Made by a program: the position numbers and the translations under genes. A model generated the notes under the pieces. It saw only the letters and a list, made by a program, of their open reading frames with translations. It was not told the DNA's origin and made no database searches. Shown piece after piece: positions 37,332 to 46,414 of a stretch of 64,000 bases of DNA. Location: NCBI GenBank assembly GCA_052400625.1, contig JBQTGH010000015.1. One strand, 5' to 3'. This DNA comes from Thermophagus sp052400625. GTDB taxonomy: Bacteria > Bacteroidota > Bacteroidia > Bacteroidales > Marinilabiliaceae. Position 1 is the stretch's first letter; every line of letters starts with the position of its first letter.

Positions 37332-39365
37332 TTAGCTGATCTGAGAGCCGGCCTTTATTTTCGTGGTTGGGGCCACAAAGTCGAGTCTCCCATCAGCGTC
37401 TTCAGCCATTAATATCATCCCTTGCGATTCGATACCTCTGATTTTTCTCGGAGCCAAATTAACCAAAATACACACTTGCTGACCGATAATCTTTTCCGGC
37501 TCAAAATATCCTGCAATTCCGGAAACAACGGTTCTCTTGTCTATTCCTGTATCCACCTTAAGCTTAAGGAGTTTTTTGGTTTTAGGCACCTTCTCTGCTT
37601 CCAGAATGGTTCCAACCCGGATATCCATCTTTGTAAACTCCTCAAACGAAACATCCTCCTTCGCAGGTTCAGCTTCCTTATTATCAGCTTCATTGCTGAC
37701 TTTGGTCCGGGCCAGACGGTCTAATTGTTCCTGTATTTTAGCATCCTCAATTTTCTCAAACAACAATTTTGCCTCTCCAATAGCATGCGAAGGACTAAGT
37801 AATTCTGTGTTTCCTCCATCCACCCATCGTGGCTCTGTCATATTAAGCATATCACGCATTTTTTGGGCAGTAAACGGAAGAAACGGCTCCATTACCACGG
37901 CAAGATTAGCGGTTATTTGAAGTGATACATTCAAAATTGTTTTTACACGTTCGACGTCGGTTTTGATCAATTTCCAGGGTTCTGTATCAGCCAAATATTT
38001 ATTTCCCAGTCTGGCCAGACTCATAGCTTCACGCAATGCCTCCCTGAATTTAAAATGATCAAGGTTAGCGCTCACTCGTTTAACGATATCAGGAATGGCT
38101 TCCAGAGTCTGTGTATCCAAAACTTCTGTTTTTCCCTTCTCAGGAACGTTCCCCTCAAAATATTTATGCGTCAATACCACCGCCCTGTTAACAAAATTGC
38201 CCAGGATCGCCACCAGTTCATTATTATTACGAGCCTGAAAATCCTTCCATGTAAAATCATTATCCTTGGTTTCAGGGGCGTTGGCCGTTAAAACATACCG
38301 AAGAACATCCTGCTTCCCTTCAAAATCAACCAAATATTCATGAAGCCAGACAGCCCAGTTTCGCGAGGTTGATATTTTATCTCCTTCCAGATTTAGAAAC
38401 TCATTGGCTGGAACATTATCCGGTAAGATAAATGAGCCCTCCGCTTTCAACATGGTTGGAAAAACAATACAATGAAATACAATATTATCCTTTCCTATGA
38501 AATGGATCATTCTAGTTTCAGGGTCTTTCCAGTATTTCTCCCAGTCGGGTGTCAGCTCTCTTGTTGCCGAGATATATCCAATAGGGGCATCGAACCACAC
38601 ATACAATACTTTTCCCTCAGCACCCTCTACAGGCACCGGGACTCCCCAATCAAGGTCTCGGCTTACAGCCCGGGGCTGAAGCCCCAAATCCAACCAGGAT
38701 TTACATTGCCCGTAAACATTGGGTTTCCACTCTTTATGCTCTTTCAAAATCCACTTTTCCAGAAATTCTTGATAACGATCAAGCGGCAGATACCAATGTT
38801 TCGTTTTGCGAAGCTGAGGGGTGCTACCTGATATCACCGATCTGGGGTTAATCAAATCTGTGGCATTGAGTGAAGTCCCACAACTTTCACACTGATCGCC
38901 GTAAGCAGCAGGATTGTTACAATGTGGGCAGGTACCGGTAATATAACGGTCGGCCAAAAACTGTCCGGCTTCTTCGTCGTAATACTGATCGCTCTCTTTC
39001 TCTATAAAAACACCTTTATCATATAGTTTCTTAAAAAATTCAGAAGCCGTTTTATGATGTGTTGAATTGGAGGTGCGAGAATAAATATCAAAACTGATTC
39101 CAAATTTTTCAAAAGAATCTTTAATCAGCGTATGATACTTGTCCACCACATCCTGAGGAGAAACACCTTCTTTTCGTGCTTTCAGCGTAATAGGGACACC
39201 ATGCTCATCCGATCCCCCGATATATAAGACATCGTCCCCCTTTAATCTCAGATACCTCACATAAATATCGGCTGGCACATAAACCCCGGCCAGATGGCCA
39301 ATATGAACCGGACCGTTGGCATAGGGAAGGGCAGTAGTAACAAGTGTTCGTTTAAAATTCTTCAT
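37332..39365 (-). CDS. metG: methionyl-tRNA synthetase
   Basis: It charges initiator and elongator tRNA-Met. The 677-residue protein has the class I HIGH motif at 21-24 (PVHIGHLAG) and KISTS at 330-334 in place of KMSKS. A single zinc knuckle uses C146, C149, C159 and C162. An anticodon-binding helical domain follows, and a C-terminal EMAP-II-like tRNA-binding domain (from about 570, FTKMDIRVGTILEAE) serves in dimerisation. All parts are intact. It is a single gene on the minus strand. Confidence 0.96.
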   Translation of the reverse strand: MKNFKRTLVTTALPYANGPVHIGHLAGVYVPADIYVRYLRLKGDDVLYIGGSDEHGVPITLKARKEGVSPQDVVDKYHTLIKDSFEKFGISFDIYSRTSNSTHHKTASEFFKKLYDKGVFIEKESDQYYDEEAGQFLADRYITGTCPHCNNPAAYGDQCESCGTSLNATDLINPRSVISGSTPQLRKTKHWYLPLDRYQEFLEKWILKEHKEWKPNVYGQCKSWLDLGLQPRAVSRDLDWGVPVPVEGAEGKVLYVWFDAPIGYISATRELTPDWEKYWKDPETRMIHFIGKDNIVFHCIVFPTMLKAEGSFILPDNVPANEFLNLEGDKISTSRNWAVWLHEYLVDFEGKQDVLRYVLTANAPETKDNDFTWKDFQARNNNELVAILGNFVNRAVVLTHKYFEGNVPEKGKTEVLDTQTLEAIPDIVKRVSANLDHFKFREALREAMSLARLGNKYLADTEPWKLIKTDVERVKTILNVSLQITANLAVVMEPFLPFTAQKMRDMLNMTEPRWVDGGNTELLSPSHAIGEAKLLFEKIEDAKIQEQLDRLARTKVSNEADNKEAEPAKEDVSFEEFTKMDIRVGTILEAEKVPKTKKLLKLKVDTGIDKRTVVSGIAGYFEPEKIIGQQVCILVNLAPRKIRGIESQGMILMAEDADGRLDFVAPTTKIKAGSQIS

Positions 39366-39521
39366 AATATTGTTTCTGACCTTATTATATATTTGTATTT
39401 CAAAAATTTAAATCGCAACCAACAACAAAAACAAAACAAAACCGAGCAGATAAGCCAGGTTTTGTTTAACTTCACAAAGATAACTAAAGATGTTAAATTC
39501 TTGTTCTCAAAGCAATAAGAT

Positions 39522-40433
39522 ATGTCGATTGCAAAACCACCCTTTATAAAAAAAGGTGCATTGTTTGGGCTTGTCGCGCCTGCCGGCAGAATAGATCCAA
39601 ACATCATCCCCAAAACAGAAACCTTTCTAGAAACCCATGGTTTTCGCTGCAGAAAAGGGAATTATCTAACCGAAAACCACCACCAATTTTCCGGCACAGA
39701 TGAACAACGGAGAAAGGATCTTCAAACGATGATCGACGATCCTGAAATAGAAGTAATATGGTGTTGTAGGGGAGGATATGGCACCATTCGCATCATTGAA
39801 GATTTGGATTTCTCAAAAATACCCGCTCGCCCAAAATGGCTGGTAGGGTTTAGCGACATCACAGTGCTTCACGCTACCCTGCAAAACAATTTCAATGCGG
39901 TATCTGTACACGGCCCCATGCCTGTTAACCTTCCCGACGATCCAACCGTTGGTGCGGAGTGGGACAGTTTACTGGGTTTACTCCAAGGTCATGATATGGT
40001 TTATCACACCGATCCCAACCGCTTTAATAGGGCTGGGACGGCAGCAGGACAACTCGTCGGAGGTAATCTCTCTCTTTTGTCCGCTCTAATCGGGTCAGCC
40101 TATGATTTCGATCCACGTGGAAAAATTCTTTTCATTGAAGAAGTGGGCGAACAAATCTATCATCTGGACCGTATGATGTATCATCTCAAACTAAGCAAAA
40201 AACTGGAATATCTGTCAGGACTCATCGTTGGCCACCTGACAGAAATGAATGAGGGAACCATCCCCTTTGGATATTCCGCACAAGAAGTGATTAGAGAGAT
40301 GGTAGAACATTACGACTATCCCGTTTTATTCGATTTTCCTGCCGGACATGAATCTCCAAATGAACCAATACTCTTGGGAGCTCATGTCCACCTTCAGGTT
40401 GCTGACAACGGCGGATTGCTAGTATACCCATGA
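39522..40433 (+). CDS. ldcA: LD-carboxypeptidase (peptidase S66)
   Basis: S66 enzymes remove the terminal D-alanine from murein tetrapeptides during cell-wall recycling. The 303-residue protein has the nucleophilic serine in VGFSDITVLH, the conserved SVHGPM and GGNLSLLSALIGS segments, the catalytic glutamate in FIEEVGEQIY, and the histidine in PAGHESPNEP. No signal peptide is seen, so it acts in the cytoplasm. It heads a plus-strand run with yraN after 66 bases. Confidence 0.9.
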   Translation: MSIAKPPFIKKGALFGLVAPAGRIDPNIIPKTETFLETHGFRCRKGNYLTENHHQFSGTDEQRRKDLQTMIDDPEIEVIWCCRGGYGTIRIIEDLDFSKIPARPKWLVGFSDITVLHATLQNNFNAVSVHGPMPVNLPDDPTVGAEWDSLLGLLQGHDMVYHTDPNRFNRAGTAAGQLVGGNLSLLSALIGSAYDFDPRGKILFIEEVGEQIYHLDRMMYHLKLSKKLEYLSGLIVGHLTEMNEGTIPFGYSAQEVIREMVEHYDYPVLFDFPAGHESPNEPILLGAHVHLQVADNGGLLVYP

Positions 40434-40499
40434 AGTTATCGGACTTTCTCCAAACTCAAAAAAAGAATCAATAAATCATGCCCAAAAAGCACATTATTC

Positions 40500-40868
40500 A
40501 TGGCAAGACACAATGAACTTGGCAAAAAAGGGGAGGAAAAAGCCGCAGCTTACCTGCTCGATCAAGGATACATTATTGTGGCGCGGAACTACCGACACTT
40601 GCATTATGAAGTTGACATCATTGCATGGGACCATGACGAACTGGTTATGGTTGAAGTTCGAACTCGAACGTCTGAATACCATGAACATCCCAGAGACACC
40701 ATCTCTCCGGCTAAAATCAACGCCATCGTTTCTGCTGCTGAGGCTTTTATTTTAGAACATGAATTGGACTGTCAAACCCGCTTCGATGTCATTTGTTGGC
40801 TTCCCAGCGAGGATGAGGACCAATGGCAAATGGAACATATTGTGGATGCATTTCGCCCCTCCCCTTAA
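40500..40868 (+). CDS. YraN family (UPF0102) endonuclease-like protein
   Basis: This 122-residue protein has the restriction-endonuclease-like fold of UPF0102: LGKKGEEKAAAYLLDQGY, then EVDIIAWDHDELVMVEVRTR, which carries the D...ExR/K nuclease-like residues. Its exact role is unknown; homologues are linked to recombination and cell-division genes. The ATG at 40500 is the only one giving the full N-terminal motif, since an ATG at 40479 is out of frame. Confidence 0.85.
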   Translation: MARHNELGKKGEEKAAAYLLDQGYIIVARNYRHLHYEVDIIAWDHDELVMVEVRTRTSEYHEHPRDTISPAKINAIVSAAEAFILEHELDCQTRFDVICWLPSEDEDQWQMEHIVDAFRPSP

Positions 40869-40944
40869 TCCTGTGAGAATAGAGGTGGTACAGGATGCAC
40901 AGAGCAAAGTAAACCATCGCTCCCGAAACCTGTTTGTTAAATAA

Positions 40945-40975
40945 ACATATACCTATAAAACGAGCATGACCAATA
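40945..40975. repeat. partial match to the REP-like element (reverse sense)
   Basis: AAACGAGCATG followed by a base and CAATA (near 40958-40974) matches the reverse complement of copy A at 1788-1859. The rest is not conserved, so it is at best a fragment. Confidence 0.25.
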
Positions 40976-41076
40976 AGCGTTATCATAACTTCTCCCGCCC
41001 CATCGGGACAAGAGCATTCATAAAACGCAGCTATGCGAATCCTATTTAACCCATAACATAGACAATTCTCAAATAA

Positions 41077-41430
41077 ATGAACATCGAAGAGCTTAGAAAC
41101 TTTTGCCTTTCCCTACCCGCAACATCCGAAGATCTTCCCTTCGACGAGACCGCCCTTGTCTTTAAAGTTGGTCGCAAGATGTTTGTCCTGACCAGCCTGG
41201 ATGGTCCCTTTTGGATCAACCTAAAATGTGACCCCGAAAAAGCCATTGAATTACGCGAACGGTACGCTGCTGTCAAACCCGGTTATCACATGAATAAAAG
41301 ACACTGGAACACCATAGAAGTGGACGGATCGATACCTGATGATTTACTGAAACAATGGATCAAAGAATCATATGATTTGGTGGTAAAAGGTATGACACGG
41401 AAAGAACAAAAAGAGATCGGAACACTTTAG
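41077..41430 (+). CDS. MmcQ/YjbR family DNA-binding-like protein
   Basis: The 117-residue protein matches the YjbR/MmcQ family (CyaY-like fold): MNIEELRNFCLSLPATSEDLPF, split here as MNIEELRNFC and LSLPATSEDLPF, then KVGRKMFVLTSLD and YHMNKRHWNTIEVDG. The cellular role is not established. It is a single small gene between yraN and the convergent PBP gene. The family call is confident. Confidence 0.88.
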   Translation: MNIEELRNFCLSLPATSEDLPFDETALVFKVGRKMFVLTSLDGPFWINLKCDPEKAIELRERYAAVKPGYHMNKRHWNTIEVDGSIPDDLLKQWIKESYDLVVKGMTRKEQKEIGTL

Positions 41431-41440
41431 GAGCCTGATC

Positions 41441-43813
41441 CTATTGCTCTTTTCTTCTGAATATATCTTTCATCCTTTCCAGCAGGGATTTTCCTTTATC
41501 TTCTTTCTCCTCATCCTCTGCTTTTGAAGGATCTTCGCCATCGCTTTTTTGCTTTTTACCCCCAAATAAGCGTTCAAAGAAATTCAGATCAGGATCTTCC
41601 ATCGAATAATCCGGACAGTCAACCTTTGAAATAAGTCCTTCTGGTAACGGATAGAAGCTGCGCCGGCCAATCCCCTGGTAGAAAGAAGACTGTTCTGTCT
41701 TCTGCATAAAACGCCCAAAAATGGGAAGCGCTGTATGGGCACCCTGTCCCAGTGACATGCTTCGAAATCGAATACCCGGATTATCGGCTCCCACCCAGGC
41801 TCCGGCAACCAGTCCGGGACTAAACCCAATAAACCACCCGTCTGCATTATTCTGAGTAGTACCCGTTTTGCCTGCCAACTGAGATCGAATGCCAAACAAT
41901 CCCTTGAGAGACCTCGCCGTTCCCCGCTCCACCACCTGTTGTAACATGTGGACCATAAAACGGGCAGTACGCTCTTCAAAAGCAACGTCCCGCAACGCTG
42001 AAGGCTTGGCTTCATAAAGCACTTTTCCTTTCGCATCTTCAATACGCAACAGGCTTTGAAGTTCAATGCCATTCCCATAATTTGCAAAAGCGGTATAGGC
42101 TCCCACCATTTCATAGAGTGACAGTTCTGCCGTTCCCAGGCCAAGAGAGGGAACATCCGGCAGGTCACTTTCTATACCGGCCTTCCGCGCCAGATCGGCC
42201 ACATCGTGGGCTCCCACATCCACAGTCAGTTCTGCAGTTACCGTATTGACGGAATGCACCAAAGCCCCCTGAACCGAATAATACCCATCATGATTCCCGT
42301 CACTGTTTACCGGCGACCAGTCATTAAACCGTTTATAAACCCGACGCTCATTGCTGATATAATCGCAAGGATCGTAACCTTCTTCCAATGCCGTAGCATA
42401 AACGAAAGGCTTAAAAGTACTCCCCACTTGTCGTTTTGACAAAACATGATCGTATTGGAAAAACTTATAATTTGTTCCTCCCACCCATGCCAGCACATGA
42501 CCGGTAACCGGATCAACCGCCAAAAAACCTGCCTGAAGCTGTTGAATTGCCCATCCAACAGAATCGGCCGGCGACATCTCTACTTTTTGTTCTTGTCCGT
42601 TTTTTAGTATTACCATTTTGACGGGTTTCTCCATCTTCTGCATAATCTCATTTTCCGACAGCCCCTTTTCTTTAAGAGATTGATAGCGGACTGACTTTTT
42701 TATGGCGGACACATAAATTTCAGGATGTCCTTCCCAGGGATTTCGATTTCGCCAATGGTGGTCAAATTCCTTTTGCAGACGAACCATCTGGTTATTCACC
42801 GCCTCATTAGCAAAACGCTGAAGACGCGAATCGAGAGTCGTAAATATTTTCAGACCATCTTCATACAAATGAATGGAATCATTATACTGCTCCTTCAAAA
42901 TTTTTTTTGCCTGTATGCGAATATGCTCAACAAAATACGGTGCTGGTCCGTCATCATGGTCAAGTACCCGGTAATTGAGGCCCAGAGGCAACCCCTTATA
43001 GGTTACCCCCTCTTCTTTTGAAAGAAATTCCTGCGCCACCATTCTGTCAATAACCGTATTACGTCTTTTTTTGCTTTTTTCGGGATGAAGGCGGGGATTA
43101 TACAGAGTATTGGCAGCAAGCATTCCCACCAGCGTAGCGGCCTCATGCGGCTGCAGATCGGCCGATGATTTGCTGAAGAAGCGATTGGCGGCCACTTCAA
43201 TGCCATAAATATTCTCTCCAAACGGAACGGTATTGAGATAAAGGTTAAGAATTTCTGCTTTGGTGTAAACCTCCTCTAATCGGGCTGCTGTAAACATTTC
43301 TCTGGATTTATTCACTAACAGAGAAAGAAACTTATAAGGACGCCGGGGATAAAGGTTCTTGGCCAACTGCTGGCTAATGGTACTACCTCCCCCCTGCCGC
43401 CGGTCTCCTAACAACACAGAATGCAGAAAAACCCTCCCCATACTAATATAATCAAGCCCTTTGTGTTCAAAGAAACGACTATCCTCCGTGGCAATAAGGG
43501 CATGAATAACATGCTCCGAAATATCTTTGTTTTCGATATGTCTTCGGTTTTCGATAAAAAATTTACCAATCATCACCCCATCGGCCGAATAAACCTCGGA
43601 CGCCGTGTGATTGGAAACCCGCTTCAATTCATCCTTCGACGGAATAGGCCCGAACAAGCCAAGGTATACCAGAAGTAATAGCGCACCCAAAAAAGCAATC
43701 GCCCCTATCAGCAGTTTAAAAGTTATCCGTAGCAACCAATTTCTAAAACGAACCAAGCCGCTTTTCCCGGATGAAGAATTTCCTTTTGATTTTGCAGTCT
43801 TTGTACGACTCAT
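41441..43813 (-). CDS. class A penicillin-binding protein 1A, second copy
   Basis: The 790-residue bifunctional enzyme has a basic, serine-rich cytoplasmic start, one membrane helix at about 33-53, a GT51 domain (ATEDSRFFEHKGLD, GGGSTISQQLAKNLYP) and a transpeptidase domain with GSTFKPF (SxxK), HSVNTV (SxN) and AGKTGTT. An acidic and lysine-rich tail of about 60 residues follows, absent from the copy at 13382-15733. Seven bases separate it from the upstream SDR gene, so they are probably one transcript. Confidence 0.93.
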   Translation of the reverse strand: MSRTKTAKSKGNSSSGKSGLVRFRNWLLRITFKLLIGAIAFLGALLLLVYLGLFGPIPSKDELKRVSNHTASEVYSADGVMIGKFFIENRRHIENKDISEHVIHALIATEDSRFFEHKGLDYISMGRVFLHSVLLGDRRQGGGSTISQQLAKNLYPRRPYKFLSLLVNKSREMFTAARLEEVYTKAEILNLYLNTVPFGENIYGIEVAANRFFSKSSADLQPHEAATLVGMLAANTLYNPRLHPEKSKKRRNTVIDRMVAQEFLSKEEGVTYKGLPLGLNYRVLDHDDGPAPYFVEHIRIQAKKILKEQYNDSIHLYEDGLKIFTTLDSRLQRFANEAVNNQMVRLQKEFDHHWRNRNPWEGHPEIYVSAIKKSVRYQSLKEKGLSENEIMQKMEKPVKMVILKNGQEQKVEMSPADSVGWAIQQLQAGFLAVDPVTGHVLAWVGGTNYKFFQYDHVLSKRQVGSTFKPFVYATALEEGYDPCDYISNERRVYKRFNDWSPVNSDGNHDGYYSVQGALVHSVNTVTAELTVDVGAHDVADLARKAGIESDLPDVPSLGLGTAELSLYEMVGAYTAFANYGNGIELQSLLRIEDAKGKVLYEAKPSALRDVAFEERTARFMVHMLQQVVERGTARSLKGLFGIRSQLAGKTGTTQNNADGWFIGFSPGLVAGAWVGADNPGIRFRSMSLGQGAHTALPIFGRFMQKTEQSSFYQGIGRRSFYPLPEGLISKVDCPDYSMEDPDLNFFERLFGGKKQKSDGEDPSKAEDEEKEDKGKSLLERMKDIFRRKEQ

Positions 43814-43820
43814 GAATAGT

Positions 43821-44831
43821 TTATTGTCTGGAGTTATACCATTTTATAGTGTTCTCAATCGCCTCGTCAATGGAACGAAATGAGAATCCAAAGCGTTTGG
43901 AAAATTTTTCGGCAGAATAATACGACTTGTTATGGGCGGCATTGGCGGTGTCCTTTGTAATAGCGGGTGCTTTCCCCACAATGAGACACAACAAATGGTT
44001 CAATCGCCAGCCTATATCCGCCATCCAAGGTCGGGCATTGATAAAGGGAGGTCGTCTATTCAGAGAATGTGCTACCTTGGAAAAAAATTCCTTAAACGAT
44101 AAGTTTTCGCCATTCAGAATAAACCGTTCATTTACCACGTCGCTTTCCAGTAATAAGGATATACTCTCAGCCACATCCCGGACATCCACAAATCCGGTAA
44201 CTCCGTAGGTATAAAAAGGCATCCCCTTCCGGACAGAATAAAATAGTTTTCCGCTGCTTCGTCGCCAATCTACCGGTCCAATAATAACCGAAGGATTAAC
44301 GATGATAACGGGAAGTCCCTCTTTCGATGCCCGCCACACTTCCATTTCTGCCCTGAATTTGCTGTGAGAGTACGCCGATCGGTTCTCGTCGGGCTGCCAC
44401 TCCACGTTTTCGTCCACCTCTTTACCATCCGGATGACGGCCCAAACTTGAGATGGAACTAACATATACTAATTTTTTTACCCCTTTATCCAGACAGGCAT
44501 TCACCAAATTCGCCGTACCACCGGCATTAACCTTCAACATTCTGCCGGCTTCACCGGGATTAAAGGACACTTTTGCCGCAGCATGAACCACATAATTCAC
44601 GCCATTAAGCATCTCCTCAATGGAGAAATAATCTTCCAGATCAGCATCCACCCATTCCACCTTTGCCAATAACGCGGCAGCATTCTCCTTTGCATAATAT
44701 TTAAAAATAGCCTCAACCTGCCCAAGGTCACTGGTCTCGCGTTTTGCGGCCCTAACTTTATGCCCCTTGGATGTTAACGAAAACAGAACATGCGATCCAA
44801 CGAGTCCTGTTGCTCCCGTCAGCAATATCAT
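43821..44831 (-). CDS. NAD-dependent epimerase/dehydratase (extended SDR)
   Basis: The 336-residue protein has the Rossmann motif GATGLVGSH at 5-13 and the catalytic tyrosine-lysine pair in YSHSKFRAE. The set resembles dihydroflavonol-reductase-like and hopanoid-associated SDRs rather than sugar epimerases, so the substrate is open. It lies 19 bases downstream of the OsmC gene and seven bases upstream of the PBP gene. Confidence 0.8.
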   Translation of the reverse strand: MILLTGATGLVGSHVLFSLTSKGHKVRAAKRETSDLGQVEAIFKYYAKENAAALLAKVEWVDADLEDYFSIEEMLNGVNYVVHAAAKVSFNPGEAGRMLKVNAGGTANLVNACLDKGVKKLVYVSSISSLGRHPDGKEVDENVEWQPDENRSAYSHSKFRAEMEVWRASKEGLPVIIVNPSVIIGPVDWRRSSGKLFYSVRKGMPFYTYGVTGFVDVRDVAESISLLLESDVVNERFILNGENLSFKEFFSKVAHSLNRRPPFINARPWMADIGWRLNHLLCLIVGKAPAITKDTANAAHNKSYYSAEKFSKRFGFSFRSIDEAIENTIKWYNSRQ

Positions 44832-44850
44832 ATCATAAACAATTAATATT

Positions 44851-45258
44851 CTACCAATAAAAACGAATCGTCTGTTTTAACTCCGAAGAAAGACTCAGAG
44901 GAACCGGACTGGTACCGGCAACACCCTCAATAATCTGTTTTTCCTTTTCCGAATAAACTTTTGGGGGGAAGAAGAACTCAACCACCACTTCCTTGACTTT
45001 TCTGGGACTTTCCGACATCATCTTGGTGATTTCCACTTCCGTTCCTTCTATGTCTATTCCATGATCTTCCGCCACAATTCCCATAATCGTCGTAATGCAA
45101 CATCCCAGAGAAGTTGCCAACAGATCCGTGGGAGAAAACGATTCTCCTTTTCCCCTGTTGTCAACCGGTGCATCGGTAATGATTTTGGTCCCCGATTGCA
45201 GATGGGTGTTTTCCACTCGTAAGTTACCCAGATAGCGACTTTTAACAGTTACCGGCAT
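44851..45258 (-). CDS. OsmC family peroxiredoxin-like protein
   Basis: OsmC/YhfA proteins reduce organic hydroperoxides or act as thiol-dependent stress proteins. The 135 residues include PTDLLATSLGCCITTIMGI, with a conserved cysteine at the start of the central helix and an adjacent second Cys. The other OsmC cysteine near the N-terminus is not obvious, which places it nearer the YhfA subgroup. It is the first gene of a three-gene minus-strand run with the SDR and PBP genes. Confidence 0.82.
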   Translation of the reverse strand: MPVTVKSRYLGNLRVENTHLQSGTKIITDAPVDNRGKGESFSPTDLLATSLGCCITTIMGIVAEDHGIDIEGTEVEITKMMSESPRKVKEVVVEFFFPPKVYSEKEKQIIEGVAGTSPVPLSLSSELKQTIRFYW

Positions 45259-45398
45259 AAAGATATGTTTTAAGGATTGTTCTTCTACAAAAATTGTTTC
45301 TAATTTAGCGATTTCCTAAATATAAAAAACAGAAAAATTCAAATTATGTTTCTTAACCCACATATTGCCTAAATAATTAAAAACAAAATTATTTCATT

Positions 45399-46010
45399 AT
45401 GTTTTCAGGAATCATTGAAGAGGCGGCTACAGTGGTAGCAGTAGAAAAAGACAAAGGTAACGTTCATTTGACATTAAGATGCTCTTTTACCCATGAATTA
45501 AAAATTGATCAGAGCGTTTCACACAATGGGGTTTGTCTGACCGTGGTAAAAAAAGAGGGCGACACCTATACGGTCACTGCCATCCGCGAAACATTGGAAA
45601 AATCGAACCTGGGACTGCTGAGTGTAGGGGATAAAGTAAATATTGAGCGCAGTATGCTCCTCAATGGACGTCTGGACGGCCACATTGTACAGGGCCATGT
45701 GGATCAGACGGCCAGGTGTGTCGAAGTGAAAGAAGCCGATGGAAGTTGGTACTTCACCTTTCAGTACCAAACCGACAAAGAGAAAGCGGCCATGGGCTAT
45801 CTCACCGTTGAGAAAGGATCGGTCTGCGTCAACGGGGTGAGCCTGACCGTTGTCAATAGCCGGGACAATCAGTTTTCTGTAGCCATCATTCCCTACACAT
45901 ACGAACACACCAATTTTCATCAGATTAAGGAAGGAACGGTGGTCAATCTTGAGTTTGATATCGTCGGAAAATATATTAGTCGAATCCAGCATTTCAGGGA
46001 TACTCAATAA
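45399..46010 (+). CDS. ribE: riboflavin synthase
   Basis: It dismutates two 6,7-dimethyl-8-ribityllumazine molecules to riboflavin. The 203-residue protein is the classic duplicated lumazine-binding form, starting MFSGIIEE and with the two repeats carrying SVSHNGVCLTV and KGSVCVNGVSLTV. Length and motifs are complete. It stands alone. No FMN riboswitch is seen in the 140 bases upstream. Confidence 0.95.
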   Translation: MFSGIIEEAATVVAVEKDKGNVHLTLRCSFTHELKIDQSVSHNGVCLTVVKKEGDTYTVTAIRETLEKSNLGLLSVGDKVNIERSMLLNGRLDGHIVQGHVDQTARCVEVKEADGSWYFTFQYQTDKEKAAMGYLTVEKGSVCVNGVSLTVVNSRDNQFSVAIIPYTYEHTNFHQIKEGTVVNLEFDIVGKYISRIQHFRDTQ

Positions 46011-46414
46011 AAGCCTTCTTCTCAAGCGGCACAAACAACGATGATTTGCTGCCGCTTATGTTAATCTATGATTTATCCGAATTGTTAAACACCCTGTTTC
46101 TCCAATTAGAGAAAATGGTCTGTTTCGACCATCAATTTGCCATCCCCATTTAAAATGGCTCATCCTGCAACCCCGGCTCTTTTGATCGCCAAGAAGTTTC
46201 AACAACTCTTGTCAATGTGTTTTCCAAAACAATAAAACAAAATATCCCAATCGACTTCTTAGGTAAAATATTGATATTTCGTTAAATATTTAATCCTTAA
46301 AGGTAGCATTCATAAACTAATTTTATTATTTTGGCTTGTGACAAGCACCTTTACAGCTCATCCGAAAGAGGAATCTGCAATAAGAATTTTTTATTTATTA
46401 ATCCAGACAAAACG
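46011..46414. other. 404-bp spacer before the sensor kinase
   Basis: It contains a small inverted repeat ATGGTC / GACCAT near 46112-46127 and AT-rich sequence before the kinase start. No gene and no clear promoter pair are visible. Confidence 0.4.

Noticed and set aside
37332..39365. KISTS in place of KMSKS as a sign of an inactive MetRS
   Set aside because: Variants of this motif occur in functional methionyl-tRNA synthetases, and every other motif and domain is intact.
45259..45398. FMN riboswitch upstream of riboflavin synthase
   Set aside because: None of the conserved FMN aptamer segments is visible in this short AT-rich spacer.
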